Assembly (NCBI GenBank): GCA_944321875.1
Contig: CALUMX010000007.1
Coordinates: 1 to 64,000, forward strand
Direction: 5' to 3'
DNA length: 64,000 bases
Source: an uncultured Muribaculaceae bacterium
GTDB taxonomy: Bacteria > Bacteroidota > Bacteroidia > Bacteroidales > Muribaculaceae
Shown here piece by piece: positions 37,601-47,000 of this stretch. How positions within the stretch are numbered: position 1 is the stretch's first letter; each line of letters opens with the position of its first letter. The translations under genes and the position numbers were made by a program. The notes beneath the pieces were generated by a model, which worked only from the letters and a program-made list of their open reading frames with translations, had not been told where the DNA came from and searched no databases.

Positions 37601-38749
37601 ACCGTAGGTCTTGACAGAATCCACGGTAAGTCGGTAACCGAGGACGAACTGACTCAGGAATTCTTCGAGAATCTTGGTTGGAAGTTCGGTAACGACTCCA
37701 TCAATCCATGGCGCATGGAAGGCAAATATCCGAGCCTCTGGTTCGAATACCGAGTTCAGGGTGTGAAACTCGACTACAACAAGTTCATGATGGGTGTAGG
37801 CCAAAAGTACACAATCAACGCAACCATCATCCCGGAAAAGGCTGAGAACAAGAAAGTGCGCTACTCTTCTTCTGACATGCGCGTTGCCATTGTCGACGCT
37901 AACGGCGAAATCACAGCCCGCGCCAAAGGTACTGCTGTCATCACTGTTACATCAGAAGATGGAAACTATACTGACCATTGTACTGTAACTGTAATCAACG
38001 CAATCGAATCAATCACGCTCGACAAGACAGAACTCATGCTTTACATTCGTGATGGTATCGAGCTCACTCCGACCATCAATCCGGAAGATGCCGACAATAC
38101 GGAACTCATCTGGACTTCCAGCAATCCTGAAGTAGCAACTGTCGATAAGGGTGTTGTTCGCGCTATCGCTGCCGGTGAGGCTGAAATCACAGTGAAAGCA
38201 GCTGTGGGTGACGCTTCTGCTACTTGCAAAGTAACCGTATTCCCGGAAATTGAAGACTTCTACTTCGAGACTTCAAGCGTCAGCCTCAACAAGGAGAACC
38301 CGACTCAACAACTCCATGTAACCATCATGCCGGAAGAGGCTCAGAACGTTCCTTTGCGCTGGGAATCTGACAACGAAGCTGTGGCTACAGTCGATGCTGA
38401 AGGTCTTGTATCCGCAGTGGGTGACGGCGACGCCATCATCACAGCAATGACTACCGACCGACTCTACAAGGCAGACTGCCTCGTAATGGTAACCGACTTT
38501 GGTAGCGGTATCGATGAAGTAGCAAACAAGGCTATGATTATCGTTACTGACAACGCTCTGACCATCAGCAGCGACCTCAACATCAGCCGCGTAATGGGAG
38601 TAGACATCGCAGGCGTGACTGTATTTGACAACACTGTCAACGGCAACCAGACTACAGTAATGACTTCCGCTCTGCAACCGGGCGCATATATCGTCAAGGT
38701 GTTGTACGAAAACGGAAACACTACAACTCACAAAATCATTATAAAGTAA
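34673..38749 (+). CDS. Large surface protein: GLUG-like repeats, three Big2 domains, T9SS-like C-terminus
   Basis: 1358 residues. A signal peptide (about 1-28) is followed by a long N-terminal region (30-640) with no recognised domain but beta-propeller-like strands. A GLUG/parallel-helix-like region (about 645-915) has FLPIDNFEGEFDGRGHTIKNL and repeated GGLVG/GGIAG/AGGIAS turns. Three bacterial Ig-like (Big2) domains follow (about 1027-1105, 1107-1190, 1191-1280), each with a WxSs(D/N)..vATVD-type core. The last ~75 residues end PGAYIVKVLYENGNTTTHKIIIK, resembling a type A T9SS sorting domain. Predicted to be exported through SprA and attached to the cell surface; likely adhesin or glycan-binding, but the ligand is unknown. 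Its neighbour is a TPR-AraC regulator. Confidence 0.8.
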   Translation: MKHKSHIPRLLKGVMLGAITLSASLAGANDFMPQKSADLLQREQEAFLNPNVKTIPFESKSTFKEGKPRKLESGIQTQPITTNPVLMQKAMADAQKESGNAAADLVEKFRTNLSWGSFTNVNDNKLYYFTQENVPSGIPNGVIGQYYKAAKFKIYNDNFEELKSFEVNSIDTVMSFTLSAAVSSKVFNNTDDWEFMVHMHGFSKIDGGGPINCRDTLFIVNENSEVLRKVGSISTAMLNKYDVFKYHLSLYQPQYTGIQDKVELSIYDPKALGAVGTEMPEALYHYEKANNLLSYSNGPSFEMMDIEGTQYYISTYYEKPFMADNDIENPVVEKNNNFIVDIYDTKFQLIKSIKLPLIGQDKNEYSMSDLRNGFYGYQISKHIFNDDDNFEIVYGMSRYYPEIDAEKVDYYLMNENGEVLKEMIKETGGTIKLMDIPGQSDEYAVLIGGGDAITDITMYKMPEMETVFNFPARHNNELLSLSFDRTPAGDSYEYVFGLGSGEMIGDKLYGVVANYNTKGENTKRFRIELSNDVARFSTVVQGNMLNPYSIIADDQREFVYFVTKASPDGDYSSMFGIANENETVYSWEDDLANDYMQSGAGVLIDESRSHLKYLYVTGQNTAGNEMTYRFYPLPLNQPTLKGEGTKSNPYLITSPAELELVRQNLKACYALDCDLDMRVVLGVDGTGFLPIDNFEGEFDGRGHTIKNLALTTNNYCLGLFGNISGGTVKNLRIENITFNNIENATYGTGAIAATLTNAHIDNCHASFNLTSTAQVQSLGGLVGTVSINSTIANSSYNGTIDTPNSEDIGGIAGVLRTNSIISNCYSAGSIYGLRACAGITSNIAMTTTVTNCYSTMDIKSTSWAGGIASNGNGIVTNNYTTGKVESDFREGERWKNKAGGILSDINKGMMGEAKVEGNVALNPYILMETDFYRIAGTIYDEATGNNDILKNNYALATMKIGSSEETLATVDESDEVTVGLDRIHGKSVTEDELTQEFFENLGWKFGNDSINPWRMEGKYPSLWFEYRVQGVKLDYNKFMMGVGQKYTINATIIPEKAENKKVRYSSSDMRVAIVDANGEITARAKGTAVITVTSEDGNYTDHCTVTVINAIESITLDKTELMLYIRDGIELTPTINPEDADNTELIWTSSNPEVATVDKGVVRAIAAGEAEITVKAAVGDASATCKVTVFPEIEDFYFETSSVSLNKENPTQQLHVTIMPEEAQNVPLRWESDNEAVATVDAEGLVSAVGDGDAIITAMTTDRLYKADCLVMVTDFGSGIDEVANKAMIIVTDNALTISSDLNISRVMGVDIAGVTVFDNTVNGNQTTVMTSALQPGAYIVKVLYENGNTTTHKIIIK

Positions 38750-38771
38750 TGTGTTGATTTTTTAGGTTTTC

Positions 38772-38803
38772 AAGGCTCCGAAGTGATTCGGGGCCTTGTT
38801 TAT
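38772..38803 (+). terminator. Terminator of the Big2 surface-protein gene
   Basis: 11-bp stem (one G-T pair; 38772-38782 / 38787-38797) with loop GTGA, then GTTTATT. Confidence 0.75.
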
Positions 38804-38821
38804 TCTATTCCACCTAAACAG

Positions 38822-38857
38822 AGAGAAGGCACCGGAACATATTCCGATGCCCTCTCT
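38822..38857 (-). terminator. Terminator of the ruvA-sprA run
   Basis: 16-bp stem (38822-38837 / 38842-38857) with a 4-nt loop and two mismatched positions that become G-T pairs on the minus strand, 21 bp past the DUF4369 gene stop. Confidence 0.7.
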
Positions 38858-38877
38858 ATTTCTTTATCCAACAAATA

Positions 38878-39531
38878 TTATTTCTTTTGCAACACACGGA
38901 GCAGCGAGTCGGCCTGTTCTGCCGTCAGATACTGCTGCATACGGCGAAGCGACAAACGGACAGCAACCGGATAGTCGGCAGCCGCCTGACTGAGCGTCCG
39001 GAGTGTCTGCTCCCGCCAACGAACAGAAACTGTCTTATACAACACCTGAAGCGAGTCAGCCTCATGCCGCGTCAGTACCGAATCCATGCGCAAACGGGAA
39101 TATTCCTTCTGCAAACGGTCCTGCTCAGCCAGCATCGCATCGTAGCTGTCGAGCAACTGCGAGTAAAGGCGGTTGCTCTCTGAACCATATACACGGCTTC
39201 CTTCCTTACCCACCGTCATTTCAAGACGGTTGTCGGTCAACACCAGGTAATGAACCGCCGTATCGCCGGAAAAACGCACAAACGCTTCCTCCGCCTCGCC
39301 TACCGTTCCCGTGAAGTGGTAAACACCACCGCGGGCCGGCACACTGTCGACCAATATCGTTTTGTCATACTCCGGCATGAGCCGATAAAGAGCAGCCGTC
39401 GCAGGGAGGTCCTTCCGTTCCGTTATCCGCACGTCCAACTCGTAACCGTCAGTGGCCGTACGCCCGCAAGCCACCGACGCCATCACCAAAGCCGTTCCGG
39501 CTATGCTATTGATTATTTTTCTGGGGGTCAT
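38878..39531 (-). CDS. DUF4369-type lipoprotein without thioredoxin domain
   Basis: 217 residues: lipoprotein signal with Cys22 (MASVAC), then a beta-rich domain of DUF4369 type (DGYELDVRITER, ILVDSVPARGGVYHFTGTVGEAEEAFVRFSG, LVLTDNRLEMTVGK), then a helical segment (SQLLDSYDAMLAEQDRLQKEYSRL and onward). In most Bacteroidota proteins this domain precedes a TlpA/AhpC thioredoxin fold; here the protein ends after the helices, so no redox site exists. The start overlaps the upstream membrane-protein gene by 26 nt; a later start would remove the signal peptide. Confidence 0.75.
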   Translation of the reverse strand: MTPRKIINSIAGTALVMASVACGRTATDGYELDVRITERKDLPATAALYRLMPEYDKTILVDSVPARGGVYHFTGTVGEAEEAFVRFSGDTAVHYLVLTDNRLEMTVGKEGSRVYGSESNRLYSQLLDSYDAMLAEQDRLQKEYSRLRMDSVLTRHEADSLQVLYKTVSVRWREQTLRTLSQAAADYPVAVRLSLRRMQQYLTAEQADSLLRVLQKK

Positions 39532-41086
39532 AAGTCAATAAGAACAAATAAATATGCTTACTCCACAATCGTTTCCCTTGATAATAGAACACATTTCCAT
39601 CCCATGCACCCGTACGGCTCACTACCCATTTCTGGTCGCCGGGCTTCATACCCTTGGTGAGGTCAGCATCCTTGCCGAGAACCCCATAGCTGACGTTGTC
39701 CGTCATACAAGGAATGAGCTGTACCACTTCGTTCGGATTAAGACCGTAAATCGTGGCAGGACGTGAGAGGTCGGCCCTCACCTGCGTCCATCCGTAAAGG
39801 GGCGAAAGAGTGAAGAAGCAAGCCACAATAATGAAGAACGATACAGTCAGAATGGAGAAATAACGCCTCCACAGGTCGGAAAGCACCGACAGGCAGCCGG
39901 GGACAAGCAACATCAGCACCGGTGTAAGGCAGAAATAATAGCGCGGCTCTTTCAACACCGACGTATAGTTGATTATCGGCATACACACCAATGCGATTAC
40001 CGGCAGCCACATGTAGCTGTCGCTTGCAAACAAACGTTTCCGATTACGGGCCAGAATACCAGCCAACAGAGCAGCCAGCACAATCCACTTACCGTAAGAA
40101 AAGAACATCAGGCGGAACAGTTTGCCTCCGAACACTTCCCGCATCGCTCCATAGAAATCATTGAAAGCCATCGACTGATGCACCGTTTTATGAAGCACGA
40201 CATTGAAGAAGCCGGGATAAAGCACATAGGCTATCACCAGTCCCAACAGACCGGAAGCCACCACCGTAAGCGCATCACGTCCACGCGAGCGGCGGCATGC
40301 CATAACGATAAGCATCAATCCGAGAAGACATATGAAATAGACGTTGAAATATCCGGTCGAAACAACCAATGCCACCGATACCGACAACCATGCCAGCAGA
40401 CAGCGGCGGTCGACAGCCTCTCCCCTGCGCATGGCCGCTACAAAACCGACTGCCACATAGGAGAGCAGCAGAACGAAGGTCTCCGCCATCTGATATTCCC
40501 GGATAAGCAACGTATTGGCCACGGAGAACATATTGCAGAAAGCCAGCGTCAATCCCACATAGACAAGCAGCATCCGGTCGCCGAAAATGCGGCGGAGCAA
40601 CTTATACATCAACAAAAACGAGAGCAGGAAAAACACAAGGTTCAACCCCACTCCACGATAGATAAACTCGTGCAGGTCGTAGCTGTCGTAACCTGTCAGA
40701 GCCACACGCAACAGCATGTAGTAAAGACTCGCATGAGGCGCGTCGTTATTGTTGACCCAAAGTTGCCCGAGGTCATGGAAAAGTCCTTTCACCCCCGTAT
40801 CGCCGTGGTTGGCAATCATGTCCTTCAACTGCTCTCCGGTGTAAGTACCGTCTGGAATCGGATGCGAGTAGTAAGGATTGGCATTGCAGAGCATCATTGA
40901 GAACACCTCGTCGGAATGCAATTGCTCCTTATGCACCATGCTGTTGACACGGATAAAAAGGCTCGCAGCGAGAATAACGGCCACGATAACGACATTGACC
41001 GTCCGCGCATGCTCCTGAAGATACTGCAAATATCTGTCCAACTGCCGGTCGAGGGCAGATGGCTTCTTTCCTTCTTTCGTTTTCAT
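39506..41086 (-). CDS. Polytopic membrane protein, probable GT-C glycosyltransferase
   Basis: 526 residues with about 10-12 membrane helices from residue 30 to 430 and a soluble C-terminal tail (about 435-526). The first extramembrane loop after helix 1 carries HSDEVFS (Asp59-Glu60), the acidic pair typical of GT-C/GT39-type enzymes that use polyprenyl-phosphate sugars. It lies 11 nt after the sprA stop and overlaps the DUF4369 gene, so it is in the same transcript. If it is a glycosyltransferase, it could glycosylate exported proteins; that is inference, and family assignment rests on topology and one motif. Confidence 0.65.
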   Translation of the reverse strand: MKTKEGKKPSALDRQLDRYLQYLQEHARTVNVVIVAVILAASLFIRVNSMVHKEQLHSDEVFSMMLCNANPYYSHPIPDGTYTGEQLKDMIANHGDTGVKGLFHDLGQLWVNNNDAPHASLYYMLLRVALTGYDSYDLHEFIYRGVGLNLVFFLLSFLLMYKLLRRIFGDRMLLVYVGLTLAFCNMFSVANTLLIREYQMAETFVLLLSYVAVGFVAAMRRGEAVDRRCLLAWLSVSVALVVSTGYFNVYFICLLGLMLIVMACRRSRGRDALTVVASGLLGLVIAYVLYPGFFNVVLHKTVHQSMAFNDFYGAMREVFGGKLFRLMFFSYGKWIVLAALLAGILARNRKRLFASDSYMWLPVIALVCMPIINYTSVLKEPRYYFCLTPVLMLLVPGCLSVLSDLWRRYFSILTVSFFIIVACFFTLSPLYGWTQVRADLSRPATIYGLNPNEVVQLIPCMTDNVSYGVLGKDADLTKGMKPGDQKWVVSRTGAWDGNVFYYQGKRLWSKHIYLFLLTYDPQKNNQ

Positions 41087-41097
41087 AACATTCGTTT

Positions 41098-44000
41098 TTA
41101 TCTTGCCAGTGACAAGTTGATGGATATACCGTAGTTACTGTTGGTCGTCGGGTATGCACTCGACGAAATCAGCGGCTTGTTGATTTGATGGTCAAAGTAA
41201 GCTCCTACGGTGATGTATTTACTCAGCACATAGTTGGCCGTAAAGTTGAGCGATATCGAACGCGTACCGTTGGTTGCCTGATTGGTCCGCTCCTGAATCT
41301 TGCGAATCAACGACTGCGTATTCTGGAACGAGAAATCGGCATTCAGCGTGAGGTCGTTGCTGACACCCTTCTGCTGTCCCTTGAGCTTCAACACGGTGTT
41401 GAAGTTGGCAATCTTGTAGCCGGCACCCACGGTAATACCCTTCTGCGTAGCCTCAACAAGCTGACCGGCATTGGCATTGAGCGAGAGCGTACGGCTGTCG
41501 CGGTACTCAGCGTTAACCGTCAGGTTGTTGTAGAGCGTAGCCGACACGCCCAGCAACGGAGCGAAACGCTCGGTGATGGACACGGTCGAAATATTGTAGG
41601 GCGACGACGGAACCGGCGCCTGCGTAAGCTCGTCAAGCGTAAAACCGTAATCGCTGCCGTTGATGCTCTCCCAGTTCAGGTAGGACGAGAACGAGCCTAC
41701 GTTGTACGTACACTGATAAGCATGCGTCAGCGTAAAGGTACGGAAAATCTTCTTGATGGCCTCAATCTTCGTCAGACCGTCGTAAGTCACGCGCCAGTTA
41801 GGCAGGACGTTGGCCAGCGACGGGAACGGCGAAGTTGTGACGCTCTTCGGGTCCTTGCCTGTGTAAGCTGCCAGGAAGGCCGGAATCAGCACGTCGCTGC
41901 TGGCGGCATTCACGCCTCCGTTCTCCGGATTATAGGTCTTTCCGGCATACTCCGTGCCTTTGATAAATCCGGCATCCGGGTAGACGCTACCGTGATAGGT
42001 CTGTTCCAGACGCTGCTGCATCTGTGGAATATAGGACAGGAACTTATCATAAGCACCGTTCTGATAGCCGTTCGACGCCGATGCTCCGCGGAGTGCGGTT
42101 CCGATGGCACAGGTAGTCATCGTAAAGCTACCGGTGCGGGAAGTCGGCATATAATCATACATGAACTGTATCTGGTTCGTACGGTTGTCGGTACGGTTGG
42201 CCGTCAACTGGATTTTCAAGCCACGTATCGGCTCAAGCACGATTTCGAAGTTCAACTCCTGCGTACGGGAGAAAATGGCCGGAGAAGTCTGGTTCTCGTC
42301 CTTGAGAAGCCATCCGCGTGCCATTGCCTTCTGCAGGTAGGACTCGTCGGTGAAGCCGAACGCGAAATCCAGACCCGGAGACATCGGACCATAGTTCTTC
42401 GACTGTCCGAGGAGGTCGCCCACCTCAGGCTTGAACTGCGGGATGTTGGAGTTACGCGTGTCGCGCCAACGGAAACTTACGTTGCGCGTCATCATCGCAA
42501 AGCGCACGCTGTGCTCGGCAATCTCCTTCCAGATGTTCACATCCTTTGTCAAATCCTCCGTCAGAACAAGCTTGATGGACTCCTTGCCGGTCGAGAGAAT
42601 CTGCAGGTTGTTTTCATCCACAATCTTCGTCTTGATGGCAAACGGCTTGTTGTCGAGCGTCGTCGCCACAATCTTCAGTTTCTTGTTCTTCAGGTTGTGC
42701 TTGACGTTGATGGCCGTATCTGCCAGCTGATAGGTTCGCTGGAAGCGGCGGGCCCTCCGTTCACGCTGCGGTCCTCCCGTGTTGGAGAAACGCTTGTTGA
42801 TTTCCTTCAGGTATTTGCTCTTGTTATAGAGATTCTCCAAATTCAGTTTCGTATCTACCGAAGTCACGGCGTTGTTCGTAATCGTATTGCCCAGCACCTC
42901 ATCCTCAAGCTGCGCGCCGCGGTCCCAACGGTAGGTAGCATTGTAGCTGGCGTTGGCCGAAAGGAAATCCATGGCCGGGATGCGGTTGAACGGAGCCCGA
43001 TAAGTCATCGTGAACGTCTGGTCGTAGGTCCACGGCGTACCGAATCCCTTAATACTGTTCATGACCGTATCCTTCCAGTTCTTGTATTCATCAGGGAACA
43101 GCTCCTTGTTGACTACGCCCATTGCCTCTTCGATGCGCGCCATCGTATTGGAGTTGAACGTCATGGTCAATGCCTTCGTGATGTTCCACGTCAGAGCGAA
43201 CTGACGGTCCCAATAGAAATTCTTGCTGACTGATACCGGCACCTCCACATCAATGCCCGCCTCGTTGCGCGACTGCATTTCGTAGTAATAGCGCGTCATG
43301 TTGGTCAGGAAGTTGATAGACGTAGGCAGATAGTTCAATTCCCAGTCCTTGAAGAATTTCGCGTTCTTCGACTTGCTCTTCAACGACTTAAACGGCTTCC
43401 AAGGCTTGAAGTAAGGTGAATAGCTGTATTGGAAGCTGCCTCGGTAGTCATTGGTATGCTCGTAGGCGATTGTCGGCGAAATGTTCTCCTGCTTGTTGAA
43501 AGAGAAATTGAGCGTAAAGTTGGCAGGGTCCCACGGCATCGGATTCTTGCCTCTGACACCGAAATTGAAACCTGAGATACTGAAGCTCTTCACCGTGCTC
43601 TGCTCGATGGCATAATTGCGGATGGAGTCGCGCTCCTGGTCGGTCTCTGCCTCGTCAAGCGCGTCCTTCAACAGAATATCCTGGTCGAGCGGATTGTATT
43701 TCGGAGATATTTTCTCACGGCTCAGCGAATAGTAGACCGGTGCTTTCAACTTCACCTTTTCCGGAAGGAAGCGGCCGAAATCCACCTGCGTAGCGACATT
43801 GTACTGCTTGTAGTCGTCCATACGACGGTCCGACAGACTCTGGTCAACGTTACCGAAGCCCACCGTCTCGATATGTCCGCCGAAGTTGACCATCGCGATA
43901 TCGCTGAGACCGAGGTTCACGTTGGCCTTGGCTGCCCAACCTCCGTCCTCGTTGAAGTCGGTCACCTTCATTTCGTTGACCCATATCTCACCGCTTTTCT

Positions 44001-47000
44001 CCTTGTTGGAGTTGTTGCGCACACCAATCATTACGACGCGCACGTCACTGAGCGACGGGTTACCCACCACGCCGACCTTGTTACCCTGATGTTCCGGGTC
44101 GTAACCTGTATATACCTGCGTGTACGAAACACTCTGTCCGTCGTCGGTCTTGGCTCGGTTACGCTCCTTTTTCAGATTCGTGAACACTTCCAGGTTAATA
44201 TCCATGAAGTTTCGCTCCGGCCATACCGCGTACTGGTCGGCAGCGTTATAGGTGTTGTACCGGCCTTCGGGCGTAAGCTGCAAAGGCACTTCATACTCGT
44301 AGTAGTTGTTCTTGATGTCGGAACCCAAACGCAGGAAAACAGAGAAATCGCCGTCCTGCAGTTCGTTCGACACATCGTCAACCAGACGCTCGGCATGGCT
44401 GAACATCTGCAGACGCTTATACAGACGAAGGTCCATCGACGTGTTCTTGTAGACACCACGCGCGTCACCCGGCTGAATACCCGTAAGCTTCATCGACAAC
44501 GACTGCTCGTTGAGCTGGGTAATCTGCGACTGACCCGGGTCGACGATACGGTTCACGCCTGGAGGCAGCACGTAGTTGACAGGCGTACGACCGGAGTTCT
44601 CTTCGATGTTGACCACCGACATGTCCAGACGGCCTTCCGCCGGTGCGTCGCCACGCTGGTTCAGACTGTAATCGTAAGTACGCCAATCACCTCTGACGAG
44701 TTCGAGAGTGGCAAAGCGCAGATGCGTTTCCTGCTTGAAGCCGGTCATGAACATACGGATGAAACGGATGGTCGAGAAGTCGGAGATGGAGCCCACGACT
44801 TTCTCATAATCACGCAATGGAATTTTAAACTGATACCAAACGACCTCCTTCTTCTGTCCGTTGGCAAGCGGAACCGTTGAAACCTGACGGTCGGTAATGT
44901 AGTTCTCGCCCACTACGAAATCCTTCTTGCGGAGAGAAATGTGATATTGATAGTAGCGCTCATACTCATTGAGCGTATTGTCCTGGTTGATGTCCTCCAC
45001 GTCAGGAACGGAACGTGACGACTGGTAGAGTTTGTATTTCTGGTCGTCATCGCTCAGCGAGTTGCCCTCCGTACCGTTGTAGTACATGTAGCGCTCCAGA
45101 ATCGACTTGCGCTGCTCGTCGTAATCGTAACCACGATAATAGTGGTAATTGTCACCGGCCGGGTCGTTGAACGGAGAGAACTGGTCGTTCTCCATCGCTG
45201 CGATTGTCTCAGGCGACAACTTGCGGCGAAGCTGGTCGAGATAATCCTTGTAAGTCGAGAAATTCTTCTCATCATCGGAATGCAGACCGTTCAGACCGAC
45301 GTCCTGATAGCGACGGGCACCCGCACTGTTGTCAAACGCATAGGTCAGCGAAGTCTCGATAGGCACGCGGCCCCACACCGTCTCACGCAGTTTGGAGGTG
45401 TTGCCGTCAATCGGCATACCGTTCTCAAACGACTTGTAACCGTCCTTCAGAATGTCCTCGCTTACTTCTCCGAGGTTGAAATAAAGGTCACCACCCTCGT
45501 TCGTATCGCCTTCAGCAAGGAACGGGTCCATCATCCAGAACTGGATGTATTCGATGTTGGATGTCTCGAAGTTGGTATTGTCAAGCTTACGCATGATACC
45601 ACCCCATCGCTTCTCCGGAAGCAGGAGGTTGAAGTTCTCGTCAATGTTGGTGGCATCAAGGTTGTACGGACCGCGTTTTGTCGGATAGAACGACAGGTTG
45701 AGTGTCTGCACAGCCGAAGCCTCACCATAGTTCAACTCACGGTTCGGCCAGATTTCACGGGTAGTCACCTCACGCACATAAGGGCTTGAAAGCTGCTCAA
45801 GGTCGTTTTTGATATAAGCCGGGCAAAGTGAGGAATTTTTCTGTGTGAACATACGGTCCACATAATACCACGCCAGCAACGCACGGTTCTTACCGTAGGC
45901 TACGTCGTTCGACAGTCCTGCCTCCGGGAACATACCGCCCTGCGGGTCGTAAGGCGTGGATGCCAGGAACCAGGAGTAAGGTGAGCGGATGTCGATAGTG
46001 TTCTGCGACGACTCAAAGTCATCCAGATAGGAGCTGCCGGAGTTGGTACCCGTCTTTTTCTTGTGCGGAATAAGTTGGGCGAACTCACCTTGCAGACTGA
46101 ACGTGGATGGTGCCGTGGCGTTGACTGTCGGGATGTAGTTCAGCCAATTGGTGAGCCACATGAACGATTTGTTGTACGATACGTTCATACCCCATATCGT
46201 ATTGTTAATCAACTCATCGCCAAGCGACACTTTTTCAGTCAGCGGCTTTTCGGAGAAGTTCATCACCGTTGCACCGATATTGAAATCCTTCGTAAAGGCA
46301 TAGTTCAAGTCCAAACCGAGGAGAGTCTTGCGCTGCGTGCTGAACATGGACTGGTTCTCAAGCGACACGCTGATATTGGCACCGGAGTCAATGATACTTT
46401 GGTTTGTGATGGACACTATACCCATGTTGTAATCGACCGTATAGTCGCTGTTTTCCGTCAGCTGTACGCCACCGGCCGTAACAACGACCGAACCACGCGG
46501 TACGTTCATCGCATTCAGGCGGATGGTAGCACCCGACGATGCCTGATACTCACCCTGAAGAATGAATTTATTCTTGTCCTGGAACTGGCGCGCCACCGTC
46601 TGCGTCGAGTCGTAAAGCTCGTAGTAGCAATAACGGTCGGCATCCGCCTTGTTGGAAATCTGACTTGCCAGATAGCTACCGAACGGTTCTACAACAGGGA
46701 AAATCACCTTACCCTGCGATGCGATGACCGTATAGCCCTCAACAAAGTCGTAGAAACCATCCGGATGGCTCTCATTGTTGGAGTCGAGACGGTCCACACC
46801 CAGCACCTGAATCAACGGCTTGCTGCGGATGGGGTCGACAGGAAGGAACTGCACGGCTGTTCCCGTTGTATCGCTCAAATACTTGACATTCAAGCGGAAT
46901 TTTTCTTTCTGCACCTGATAAGCACCCAGCGAATAGATGTTTTTCATCATCAAGTCCCAGTTGGCAAACTTCGGGGAAACGGTCGAGCCTTTCAGCATCT

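Noticed and set aside
41185..43233. 682-codon plus-strand frame opposite sprA
   Set aside because: Antisense shadow of sprA; the translation is rich in Arg, His and Val typical of reverse-frame artefacts, with no recognisable motif.
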